From Amycolatopsis coloradensis (GTDB lineage: Bacteria; Actinomycetota; Actinomycetes; Mycobacteriales; Pseudonocardiaceae), in contig NZ_MQUQ01000005.1 in the NCBI RefSeq assembly GCF_001953865.1, forward strand, positions 709,256-773,255: a DNA stretch of 64,000 nucleotides, read 5' to 3'. Below are positions 10,425 to 18,516 of the stretch, piece by piece. Made by a program: the position numbers and the translations under genes. Each line of letters begins with the position of its first letter. Position 1 is the first letter of the stretch. The notes under the pieces are model-generated. The model made no database searches, had not been told where the DNA came from, and was given only the letters and a program-made list of their open reading frames with translations.

Positions 10425-11651
10425 GTGACTTACGCTCGAATCGAGACTTCGCCGTCCATAGACACGGCCGAAGCAATGACGGGAAACACGATGACCACGC
10501 CAGTGACCGACATCGAGATCTTCGCAGGGCACCAAGGCGGCAAGCTCTCCGTGGCCGCGACGCGCCCGATCTCCTCGCCCCGTGACCTTTCGGTCGCGTA
10601 CACGCCTGGTGTGGCGAAGGTCAGCCTGGCGATCGCCGAGGACGCGGCCAAGGCGAAGCGGTACACGTGGGCGGACAGGCTGGTCGTGGTGGTCAGCGAC
10701 GGTACGGCGGTGCTCGGCCTCGGTGACATCGGCGCGAGTGCCTCGCTGCCGGTCATGGAGGGCAAGTCGGTGCTGTTCAAGACCTTCGGCGGGCTCGACT
10801 CGATCCCGCTGGTGCTCGACACCACCGACGTCGACGAGATCATCGAGACCCTGGTCCGGCTGCGCCCGTCGTTCGGCGCGGTGAACCTGGAGGACATCTC
10901 GGCGCCACGCTGTTTCGAACTGGAGGACCGCCTGAAGGAGGCCCTCGACTGCCCGGTCATGCACGACGACCAGCACGGCACGGCGATCGTCACGCTGGCC
11001 GCGCTGCGGGGGGCGAACCAGGTCCTCGGCAAGGACATCTCCGGCCAGCGCGTGGTCGTCTCCGGAGCGGGCGCGGCGGGTGTGGCCTGCGCTCGGATCC
11101 TGCGGAACGCCGGGGTCGCGGACGTCACCGTGCTCGACTCGCGCGGCATCATCCACGAGGGCCGCGAGGGCCTGAACCCGATCAAGCGGAAGCTCGCCGA
11201 GACCACGAACACCTCCGGGCTGCGCGGCGGCCTCGGCGAGGCGTTGAAGGGCGCCGACGTCTTCCTCGGCCTGTCCGGGGCGACCATCGACGAGACCCTG
11301 CTGGCCGGGATGGCCGACGACGCGATCGTGTTCGCACTGTCCAACCCGGACCCGGAGGTTCACCCGGCCGTGGCGTCGCGGTACGCCAAGATCGTGGCGA
11401 CCGGGCGCAGCGACTTCCCGAACCAGATCAACAACGTGCTGGCGTTCCCCGGCGTCTTCCGCGGTGCGCTGGACTCCGGCGCGCGGGCGATCACCGAGAA
11501 CATGAAGCTGGCCGCTGCCGACGCGATCTTCTCCGTCGCGCAGGACGACCTGGGCCCGGACCGCATCGTCCCGAGCCCGCTGGACCCGCGCGTCGCGCCC
11601 GAGGTGGCCGCCGCGGTCGCGAAGGCCGCCGAGGCCGACGGCGTGGTGTGA
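10425..11651 (+). CDS. NAD(P)-dependent malic enzyme
   Basis: 408 residues from a GTG with CCAGGAG 7 bases upstream. The N-terminal malic domain has SVAYTPGVAKVSLAI and the metal/substrate region VNLEDISAPRCFELED and VMHDDQHGTAIVTLAAL. The NAD-binding Rossmann fold follows (VVVSGAGAAGVACARILRNAG). This is the short bacterial form, without the phosphotransacetylase-like extension of MaeB. It decarboxylates malate to pyruvate and makes NADPH or NADH. The cofactor cannot be told from sequence alone. A palindromic terminator follows within 25 bases. Confidence 0.93.
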   Translation: MTYARIETSPSIDTAEAMTGNTMTTPVTDIEIFAGHQGGKLSVAATRPISSPRDLSVAYTPGVAKVSLAIAEDAAKAKRYTWADRLVVVVSDGTAVLGLGDIGASASLPVMEGKSVLFKTFGGLDSIPLVLDTTDVDEIIETLVRLRPSFGAVNLEDISAPRCFELEDRLKEALDCPVMHDDQHGTAIVTLAALRGANQVLGKDISGQRVVVSGAGAAGVACARILRNAGVADVTVLDSRGIIHEGREGLNPIKRKLAETTNTSGLRGGLGEALKGADVFLGLSGATIDETLLAGMADDAIVFALSNPDPEVHPAVASRYAKIVATGRSDFPNQINNVLAFPGVFRGALDSGARAITENMKLAAADAIFSVAQDDLGPDRIVPSPLDPRVAPEVAAAVAKAAEADGVV

Positions 11652-11675
11652 CCGGTCCTTTCGTGGCCTGAAGCG

Positions 11676-11730
11676 TGTTATGAAAGGTCCGTTCATAACA
11701 AGATTTGTTATGAACGGACCTTTCATAACA
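11676..11730. terminator. Nested-palindrome terminator after malic enzyme
   Basis: Two perfect 25-base arms (TGTTATGAAAGGTCCGTTCA plus TAACA) around AGATT. Each arm is itself an inverted repeat (TGTTATGAA-N7-TTCATAACA). It lies between two convergent genes. It belongs to the intergenic family described in the findings. Confidence 0.85.
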
Positions 11731-11894
11731 TCGGGGGTTGCGCAAAGTGCGCGGTCCTCGAGGACCCCCGGGTCCCTCAAAGTTCCCCTCACTCGTCTCG
11801 GAACATCACTTTGAGTGTCGCGGCACCGCCAGTCACAGCGGCCGCGCGTGAAGGCCGCCCACCGCCCATGATCCCGATCGAGGTCGCGCGCGGC

Positions 11895-12635
11895 TCAGCC
11901 GGTCGGGATGGACAGGTCGGCTCCGGCGGCGAGTACGGAACCGGTCAGCTGTGAGCCGGGCGAGTGGATCGTGCAGTGCACAGTGCGCACGCCGCGTTCC
12001 CAGCCGACGCGCTCGGGTCCCGCGTAGCTCAGGTATGCGTCGGCACCGACGGCGTCAAGCCGGGAGCGGTCCACGTTCTTGGCCATGATCCGCTCGCATT
12101 GGGTCAAGGCCTCCGCTTTCAGTTTCTCTTCACCGGGCCAGGGGCCGTCCGGCGCGGTGAAAGTCCCGATCACCTCGGTGCTGTGCGTGCCACCGCACGC
12201 GGTGAGTTCGACACTGGTGTAAGTGCCGTTGACCGCGGGCTGCTCGAAGCATTCGCCCGGCTTCAAGGTGCATACGTTGGCGTAGCCGGGCGACGGGGTC
12301 GCGCAACCTGAGCTCGGCGGGCTCGCGGTGTAGTGGACCGGGTCCGCCATGGTGTTCCCGAGCAGGGCGACCCAGCCGACGGTCCAGACCCCGGCGGCCG
12401 CGAGGCCACCGATCGCCAGACCGCGGCCCGGTCGCTTTCCCGGACCGGTCTGGGTGAGCGCGACGATGCCCAGGATGATCGCGGGCAGCAACGCCAGCGG
12501 CAGGCACCCGACCAGACCCAGTACGAGCGCGGCTATCGCCAGGCCGCTGGTCTTGTGTTGTCGCGGCGGGTAGGGAGGTCCGTACGGCGACGCGGGCACG
12601 CCGATCGGTGCATACGGTCCGCGCGGTTCGTTCAT
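11895..12635 (-). CDS. DUF4190 membrane protein with extracytoplasmic domain
   Basis: 246 residues. A short Pro/Tyr/Gly-rich N-terminus (YAPIGVPASPYGPPYPP) precedes two transmembrane helices of the DUF4190 type (SGLAIAALVLGLVGCLPLAL and LAIGGLAAAGVWTVGWVALL). The C-terminal part, about residues 100-246, contains six or more cysteines (GCATP, NVCTLKPGECFEQP, LTACGG, TQCERI, VHCTIH) and resembles septum-formation-type or lipoprotein-like exported domains. Its function is unknown. Transcription runs toward the malic enzyme terminator. Confidence 0.75.
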   Translation of the reverse strand: MNEPRGPYAPIGVPASPYGPPYPPRQHKTSGLAIAALVLGLVGCLPLALLPAIILGIVALTQTGPGKRPGRGLAIGGLAAAGVWTVGWVALLGNTMADPVHYTASPPSSGCATPSPGYANVCTLKPGECFEQPAVNGTYTSVELTACGGTHSTEVIGTFTAPDGPWPGEEKLKAEALTQCERIMAKNVDRSRLDAVGADAYLSYAGPERVGWERGVRTVHCTIHSPGSQLTGSVLAAGADLSIPTG

Positions 12636-12684
12636 GGGGCCGAACCTAGGTACGGTTCCATGAAGTTCCGATGACAGCCGCCGC

Positions 12685-14088
12685 TCAGCCGAGCAGTTCC
12701 GCCAGCCGGTGCCGTGGCAGGTCGATCAGCCGGGCGTCCGTCAGATCCGCTGGAACGTCAAGTGAGACGTTCGCCAGCCGCGCGTGCGCCCTGGTCAGCA
12801 GCTCATCGGGATGGTCGATGGCGTCCGCGACGACGATGGCGTGCCGGTTGTCCGGGGTGCTCCGCAGCAGCCGCAGCCGGTACTTCGCCCCGACGAGCCG
12901 GTGGAGCGCGCCCTGCGCCTCGGCGTTCGTCAGGTCCGGATGCGAATTCGGGACCAGGAGCGCGAGCCGCCGCGCGTTGGTGCCCAGTAGTGTCCTCAGC
13001 AGCCACGGGCCGGGGTCGGCCGAAAGATCCATCGCGACCGCGTCGCCTTCCGGTCCGGAAACAGACCAGTCGACCGGCCGCGACTCCAGCGCCAGCCCGC
13101 CCTCGATGGCGATTTCGTGCAGCTTGTCCAGCAGCGACGGCTTGGCCGCGCCGGCGGACTCCACCGACTGCGGTCCGTGCGTGTAGATCGCCGCCTTTCC
13201 TTTGCCGCCGCGGTTCTTCTTCGATTTCGCGGTCGGCTGGCAGACGTAAAGATCCGCCGCGCTCCCGATCGCCTGTGCCCCGAAGTACCGGTTGAAGTCC
13301 GGCAGGATCGCTTCGAAGGTCAGTCCGAGCGTCGCGAGCGCCCGCTGCACCTGGGCACCCAAAGCGGGATGGCGGGGGCTGTAGCCGTAAGCGAGCAGGA
13401 GTCGCCCGTCCGAGGGTTCGGTGAGCGCCTGGACCCCGCGCGCCGCGAACAGGCCCATTCCTTCGGGGGTGTAAGGCGGATCACTGAACACGAGATCCAT
13501 CCGGCCGGTCACCGACGGTGGCAGCCCGACGCGCAGATCCGTGTGCAGGGTGCGGATGGACCGTTCACTGAGTTCGTCGATGTAGGCCAGCACCCGGTCG
13601 TCGAGATCGACGACGGTGAGGTCCGCGTCGGGCCGCAACGCGCGCACGGCCAGTGAAGTGAGGTCGTGGTCACCGAGGAACAGCAGCTTCGCCGTGTCGA
13701 GGTCGTAGCGGTCGTCCAGCCACAGCGCGCGGTTCAGCACGGTCTCCGGCGTCGCCTGCACGTGGTCGAGCGCGGACAACGGCGGCGGCACGTTCTCGAC
13801 GTAGCTGGTGATGGTCTTCAGCAGGTCGGGGTCGGGTTTCCGGTCCCGTGGCTCGAAGCGCGCGTATTTCTCGCGAGCGGCGGGGGCCAGCCGGACGCGG
13901 GACTCGTTCCGTTCGAGGTCGTCGCCGAGCGCGTTCAGGACGTCTTCGACACTCCGGCGTGGCGCGGTGCTGATCCGGACCAGTTCGCCGAGGTCACGCC
14001 AATCCGTCCGGAGCAGGAAAATCACCTGATGGAGCGGTCGCACGTGGACACCGTGCGCCGCCAGGACGTCATCGACGAGAGAACTCAC
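12685..14088 (-). CDS. Bis-aminopropyl spermidine synthase-like protein with C-terminal extension
   Basis: 467 residues. An N-terminal winged-helix-like part (about 1-80) precedes an aminopropyltransferase-type Rossmann domain with GDHDLTSLAVRAL (139-151), VVDLDDRVLAYI and SDPPYTPEGMGLFAARG (202-218). This is the pattern of the branched-polyamine synthase BpsA family (formerly DUF43), which in thermophiles adds aminopropyl groups to spermidine. A Lys/Arg-rich loop near 275-290 leads to about 170 further residues with no counterpart I know in archaeal BpsA. The GTG at 14088 is preferred to one at 14130, which would run into the divergent transporter promoter. Polyamine activity is inferred from the family. 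Confidence 0.78.
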   Translation of the reverse strand: MSSLVDDVLAAHGVHVRPLHQVIFLLRTDWRDLGELVRISTAPRRSVEDVLNALGDDLERNESRVRLAPAAREKYARFEPRDRKPDPDLLKTITSYVENVPPPLSALDHVQATPETVLNRALWLDDRYDLDTAKLLFLGDHDLTSLAVRALRPDADLTVVDLDDRVLAYIDELSERSIRTLHTDLRVGLPPSVTGRMDLVFSDPPYTPEGMGLFAARGVQALTEPSDGRLLLAYGYSPRHPALGAQVQRALATLGLTFEAILPDFNRYFGAQAIGSAADLYVCQPTAKSKKNRGGKGKAAIYTHGPQSVESAGAAKPSLLDKLHEIAIEGGLALESRPVDWSVSGPEGDAVAMDLSADPGPWLLRTLLGTNARRLALLVPNSHPDLTNAEAQGALHRLVGAKYRLRLLRSTPDNRHAIVVADAIDHPDELLTRAHARLANVSLDVPADLTDARLIDLPRHRLAELLG

Positions 14089-14179
14089 AGCGCGCAGCCT
14101 AGTGAATCGATCCCTGAGACACCGTGCCAACAGGGCCGATGTGGGCTACGGTTTTTCGACCAGACATGGGGAGAGACGC

Positions 14180-15268
14180 GTGACTATCGAGTTCCGTGGC
14201 GTGACCAAGCGGTATCCGGACGGGACGGTCGCGGTCGACGACCTGAACCTCACCGTGGAGGACGGCACCATCACCGTCTTCGTCGGGCCGTCCGGTTGCG
14301 GCAAGACCACGTCGCTCCGGATGATCAACCGCATGGTCGAGCCGACTTCGGGCGCCGTACTGCTCGACGGCAAGGACGTCAGCGACGGCGACCCGGCGCT
14401 GCTGCGCCGCGGCATCGGCTACGTCATCCAGCACGCAGGCCTCTTTCCACACAGGACAGTCCTGGACAACGTCGCCACCGTGCCGCTGCTGTCCGGCTGG
14501 GACAAGGGCAAGGCACGCAAACGCGCGGCCGAGCTACTGGAGACCGTCGGCCTGCCCGCGGAACTCGGCAAGCGGTACCCCGCACAGCTTTCCGGCGGCC
14601 AGCAGCAGCGGGTCGGCGTCGCCAGGGCGCTCGCGGCGGATTCGCCGGTGCTGCTGATGGACGAGCCGTTCTCCGCGGTGGACCCGATCGTCCGCGAGGA
14701 ACTGCAGGACGAACTGCTGCGCTTGCAGTCACAGCTGGGGAAGACGATCGTGTTCGTCACCCACGACATCGACGAGGCCGTGCGGCTCGGCGACAAGATC
14801 GCCGTGCTCCGCGTCGGCGGTGTGCTCGCGCAATACGGCACGCCGTCGGATGTGCTGCGGCATCCCGTCGACGACTTCGTCGCGTCGTTCGTGGGCAAGG
14901 ACCGCGGCTATCGTGGCCTTTCCTTCCTTTCGGCGGACGGGATCGTCGTCGAAGAGATCAAGCGGGTCGAGGTCGGCAAACCGGTTCCCGGGCCGTCCGA
15001 CGAATGGCTGGTCGCGGTCAACGCCGAAGGGCAGCCGCGCGGCTGGCTGCGTCCTGGATCCACAGTGGACGGAGCGCTCGCCGAAACCGACCTCGCCGCG
15101 GGTGGATCGCTGTACGTCCAGGGATCGCCGATCCGCGGCGCGCTCGACGCGGCGCTCTCGTCGCCCGCGAGCCTCGGCGTCGTCGTGGACGCCGACAACA
15201 AGGTCCTCGGCGTGGTCAGAGCCAAGCAGGTTCTCGAAGTGATCGAAGCGCTGCCACTGGGTTCCTGA
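14180..15268 (+). CDS. Betaine/choline-type ABC importer, ATP-binding subunit
   Basis: 362 residues with Walker A GPSGCGKTT, signature LSGGQQQRVGVARAL and Walker B VLLMDEPFSAVD. A CBS-like C-terminal region follows (ASLGVVVDADNKVLGVVRAKQVLEVIE, quoted in two parts: ASLGVVVDADNK and VLGVVRAKQVLEV). This is the OpuCA/OsmV/ProV-type ATPase that powers uptake of quaternary amines for osmoprotection, with the CBS part as a possible ionic-strength sensor. It heads a four-gene operon and its stop overlaps the next start by one base (TGATG). Start GTG at 14180 has GGGGAGAGA upstream. Confidence 0.92.
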   Translation: MTIEFRGVTKRYPDGTVAVDDLNLTVEDGTITVFVGPSGCGKTTSLRMINRMVEPTSGAVLLDGKDVSDGDPALLRRGIGYVIQHAGLFPHRTVLDNVATVPLLSGWDKGKARKRAAELLETVGLPAELGKRYPAQLSGGQQQRVGVARALAADSPVLLMDEPFSAVDPIVREELQDELLRLQSQLGKTIVFVTHDIDEAVRLGDKIAVLRVGGVLAQYGTPSDVLRHPVDDFVASFVGKDRGYRGLSFLSADGIVVEEIKRVEVGKPVPGPSDEWLVAVNAEGQPRGWLRPGSTVDGALAETDLAAGGSLYVQGSPIRGALDAALSSPASLGVVVDADNKVLGVVRAKQVLEVIEALPLGS

Positions 15269-15951
15269 TGGGAGACTTCTTCGCGGAACTCGGGCGCTAC
15301 CTCGCCAGCGCCAACAACCGTTCGCAGTTCTTCGGTGACCTCCTCGACCACATCTACCTTTCACTGGTGCCGCTGGTGCTGGGCCTGGTGATCGCGGTAC
15401 TGGCCGGCTGGCTCGGCCACCGGTTCGCCCCGGTGCGGTCCGTGTTGCTGGTGGTGTCGAACCTGCTCTACACGATTCCGTCGCTCGCGCTGTTCGTCGT
15501 GATCCCCGGCATCATCGGCTCGAAGATCCTCGACAGCGTCAACGTCATCGTCGCGCTGACCATCTACACCTCCGCCCTGCTGGTGCGCCCGGTGCTGGAC
15601 GCGCTCGACGCCGTCCCGCCGCACGTCGTCGCGGCGGCCACCGCGGTCGGTTACAAACCGGCGCGCAAGTTCCTCACCGTCGAACTGCCGCTTTCGGTGC
15701 CGGTGCTCGCGGCAGGCGTCCGGGTGGCCTCGGTCAGCAACATCAGCCTGGTGAGCGTCGGCGCGCTGATCGGCACCGGCGGGCTCGGCGTGCTGTTCAC
15801 CGACGGTTTCCAGCGCGAGTACTTCTCGCCGATCGTCGTCGGCATCGTCGCGACGCTGCTGCTGGCGCTGATCGTCGACCTGTTGCTGGTGCGGTTGCGG
15901 AACGTCCTCACACCCTGGGACCGGGTGGCGACCACGGCGGGGGCGAAATGA
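15268..15951 (+). CDS. Betaine/choline-type ABC importer, permease 1
   Basis: 227 residues, about six transmembrane helices and the binding-protein-dependent permease loop (VAAATAVGYKPARKFLTVELP). It matches OpuCB/OpuCD-type permeases. It starts one base inside the upstream stop and ends in an ATGA overlap with the second permease, so the operon is translationally coupled throughout. Confidence 0.92.
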   Translation: MGDFFAELGRYLASANNRSQFFGDLLDHIYLSLVPLVLGLVIAVLAGWLGHRFAPVRSVLLVVSNLLYTIPSLALFVVIPGIIGSKILDSVNVIVALTIYTSALLVRPVLDALDAVPPHVVAAATAVGYKPARKFLTVELPLSVPVLAAGVRVASVSNISLVSVGALIGTGGLGVLFTDGFQREYFSPIVVGIVATLLLALIVDLLLVRLRNVLTPWDRVATTAGAK

Positions 15952-16637
15952 TCGGCGACGTCCTGAACTGGTTCGGCGACCCTGCCCACTGGCAGGGCAC
16001 GGACGGCATCCTCAACCGGCTGCTCCAGCATCTCGGCTACACCCTGCTGGCCTTGGTCTTCGCGCTGATCATCGCGATCCCGCTCGGGCTCTACGTCGGG
16101 CACACCGGCCGTGGCGCGGTGCTGCTGGTGAGCGGTGGCAACGCGATCCGCGCGCTCCCGACGCTGGGCCTGGTGACCTTCCTGTTCCTGATCTTCACCG
16201 AAAGCGGGATCTCGACGGTCATCGGGCTCGTGGTGCTCGCCATCCCGCCGATCCTCGCCGGAACGTACGCGGGTTTGCAGGCGACCGACCACGGCGTGGT
16301 CGACGCGGCGCAGGGGATCGGAATGACCGGCTGGCAACGGTTGTGGAAGGTCGAGGTACCCATCTCGCTGCCGCTGGTGCTCGGCGGGGTCCGGAACTCG
16401 GTGCTGCAACTGGTCGCGACGGCCGCCGTGGCCGCCTATGTCGGACTCGGCGGGCTCGGCCGGTTCCTGCTCGACGGACTGGCCATTCTGGACTATCCGC
16501 AGGTGGTCGCGGGCGCCGTCCTGACGACGTTGCTCGCCGTGGTGCTGGACCTCGTCCTGGCAGGCGTCCAGCGGGCGCTGGTACCCAAGGGAGTGCGGCT
16601 GGCGCAGGCCGCGAGCGGGAAGAAGGCGAAGGTATGA
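15948..16637 (+). CDS. Betaine/choline-type ABC importer, permease 2
   Basis: 229 residues with five to six transmembrane helices and the EAA-type loop (DAAQGIGMTGWQRLWKVEVP). It pairs with the preceding permease as in OpuCB-OpuCD. ATGA overlaps join it to both neighbours. The C-terminus is basic (SGKKAKV), consistent with a cytoplasmic end. Confidence 0.92.
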   Translation: MIGDVLNWFGDPAHWQGTDGILNRLLQHLGYTLLALVFALIIAIPLGLYVGHTGRGAVLLVSGGNAIRALPTLGLVTFLFLIFTESGISTVIGLVVLAIPPILAGTYAGLQATDHGVVDAAQGIGMTGWQRLWKVEVPISLPLVLGGVRNSVLQLVATAAVAAYVGLGGLGRFLLDGLAILDYPQVVAGAVLTTLLAVVLDLVLAGVQRALVPKGVRLAQAASGKKAKV

Positions 16638-17533
16638 AGCGGACGGTGGCGGCTCTGTGCGCCGGGATCGCTTTACTCGCGACGGGTTGTGGTAACCCGT
16701 TGGCGGGCGGCGGCGAGGGCGGCGCGACCGGCGACATCATCATCGGTGCTTCCGACGTCGGGGAAAGCCTTCTGCTGGCCCAGATCTACGCGGGCGCGCT
16801 GCGCAACGCGGGCGCGGAGGACGTGACCGTCCGGCCGCCGGTCGGCAGTCGCGAGGTCGTCGTCAAGGCGCTGCAGGACAAGTCGCTTTCGGTGGTTCCG
16901 GACTACAGCGGGAACCTGTTGCGCTACTTCGACAAAGACACGCAGGCGACCACTTCGCAGGACGTCTACGCGCAGTTGAAGCAGAAGCTGCCGTCCGGCT
17001 TCGAGGTGCTCGACCAGGCGCCGGCCGAGGACAAGGACCTTCTGGTGGTGCGCAAGGAACTCGCCGATTCCGGGGTGCAGACCTTTTCCGATCTCGGCGA
17101 GCGCTGCAAGGAGCTCGTGCTCGGCGGCCCCGGCCAGTGGAGCAGCCGCTGGAAGGAAAAGATCAAGACGCTCTACGGCTGTGAGTTCGCCGAGATCCGC
17201 ACGACCGACACCGGCGGCCCGGTCACGGTCGCCGCGCTGAAGTCCGGCGCGATCCAGGTCGCCGACCTGTTCAGCACGTCGTCGACGATCGCCGCGAACG
17301 GGTTCGTGCCGCTCGTGGACGACAAGAACATGTTCCCCGCGCAGAACATCGTGCCACTGGTCGCGAAGGGGACGCTGTCCCCGCGGGAGACCGAGGCGCT
17401 GAACCGGGTCTCGGCGGCGCTCACGACCGATCAGCTGACCGAGTTGAACGTCCAGTTCAGCGAGGAGAAGCGCAACCCGCTCGACGTCGCCGAGGAGTTC
17501 CTGCGCCGGAACAACCTCCTCGCGCCCTCCTGA
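16634..17533 (+). CDS. Betaine/choline-type substrate-binding lipoprotein
   Basis: 299 residues with a lipoprotein signal ending LLATGC (lipid attachment to Cys19) and an OpuAC-type solute-binding domain (IIIGASDVGESLLLAQIYAG near the N-terminus, TDTGGPVTVAALKSGAIQVAD in the second lobe). It delivers the solute to the two permeases encoded upstream. Whether it binds betaine, choline, carnitine or ectoine cannot be settled here because the aromatic cage residues were not modelled. ATGA overlap with the preceding gene. A palindromic repeat follows the stop directly. Confidence 0.9.
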   Translation: MKRTVAALCAGIALLATGCGNPLAGGGEGGATGDIIIGASDVGESLLLAQIYAGALRNAGAEDVTVRPPVGSREVVVKALQDKSLSVVPDYSGNLLRYFDKDTQATTSQDVYAQLKQKLPSGFEVLDQAPAEDKDLLVVRKELADSGVQTFSDLGERCKELVLGGPGQWSSRWKEKIKTLYGCEFAEIRTTDTGGPVTVAALKSGAIQVADLFSTSSTIAANGFVPLVDDKNMFPAQNIVPLVAKGTLSPRETEALNRVSAALTTDQLTELNVQFSEEKRNPLDVAEEFLRRNNLLAPS

Positions 17534-17606
17534 CCCCCGCGATTCGTCCTCTAGTTGCGGTAGTTGCACGCGCAACTACCGCAACTAGAGGACGAATCGC
17601 GGGGGG
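17534..17606. repeat. Intergenic palindrome, family B copy 2 (first copy at 6974)
   Basis: Arms begin CCCCCGCGATTCGTCCTCTA and end in the complement, with CGCGCAACTACCGC near the centre as in the copy at 6974-7037. It fills the whole gap between the transporter operon and the convergent GNAT gene and should act as a terminator for both. Confidence 0.85.
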
Positions 17607-18122
17607 TCAGAGGCGGTCGAAGGCGGGCGAGTAGTGGAAGTCGCCTCGGAGATCTTCGGTGTACGCGCGGAGTGTGCGGACCTGGAAATGCGGCGCCCAT
17701 TCCGCGACCGGCGGCGTGATCCCGAGGGGCTCGGCGAGTACGAAGCCGAAGCGGGAGTAGTAGTTCGGGTCACCGAGCAGGACGACGGCGCCGTAGCCGA
17801 GCGCGTCGGCCGCGCCGAGTACAGCGTGCACGAGAGCCGAGCCGACGCCGGACTTGTGGTGCGCGGGCAGGACGCCGAGCGGACCGAGGCCGACCGCCGA
17901 CTTCTCGTCGGAGCCGAGCCTGGCAGGGCTGCAACAGACATGTCCGGCGACCTCGCCGTCGCGTTCGGCCACGATGGACAGTGCGCCGGGCAGATCGCCG
18001 TCCTCACGGAGTTCGTCGACGAGTTTGGCCTCGACCACCGGGACGCTGTGTTTCGCGAACGCGGCCAGATGGACGGCGTGGATCGCCTCGCGGTCGGCCG
18101 GGGTTTCCTGTCGGAGCAGCAT
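17607..18122 (-). CDS. GNAT family N-acetyltransferase (YhbS-like)
   Basis: 171 residues. Acetyl-CoA motif A is GPLGVLPAHHKSGVGSALVH, followed by VVLLGDPNYYSRFGF, which is typical of the YhbS (COG3153) group. The acceptor is unknown. The start at 18122 (MLLRQETPADREAI) matches where such proteins usually begin. An ATG six codons upstream (18140) is also possible, and neither has a strong ribosome binding site. The stop borders palindrome family B. Confidence 0.85.
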   Translation of the reverse strand: MLLRQETPADREAIHAVHLAAFAKHSVPVVEAKLVDELREDGDLPGALSIVAERDGEVAGHVCCSPARLGSDEKSAVGLGPLGVLPAHHKSGVGSALVHAVLGAADALGYGAVVLLGDPNYYSRFGFVLAEPLGITPPVAEWAPHFQVRTLRAYTEDLRGDFHYSPAFDRL

Positions 18123-18516
18123 GCGCCGAGTGTGCTCCATCCGAAGGTAGGATGGAAATCGATTTCCGGCCCGCCGGTTCGCGACTTTAGTAGGCGGCCA
18201 TCCGTGTGCACTTTCACGGCGGTGAAACGACCGGTGGGCGGAAGAATGGCCACGAGATGTGCGGATCCCCAATTCTTCGTGGGCCGTACGGGCGCAAAAC
18301 GCGACTAAAGGCGGGGGCTGAACGGGGCTCGAGCTGCGCCGACGTGACGTCCACTACTACCGAGATGTCCGTAATGCAAGGTCTTCCTTGGGGTGAATCC
18401 GCCACTTAGTCTCAGCCTGCGCTCCTAAGTAGAACGCGCTTCACCTCTGAGAACACCCTAAACGATCCGGCGGGCCGCGTCATGTCCGTGGGTCGACCCT
18501 GCCTGGGAGGAATATC
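18123..18516. other. Intergenic region upstream of the subtilase gene
   Basis: This 394-base stretch lies between divergent genes. A GGGAGG ribosome binding site ends it, 8-9 bases before the protease start. The last 120 bases (from about 18400) look like a leader. I found no convincing small gene, known riboswitch pattern or strong hairpin. Confidence 0.45.
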
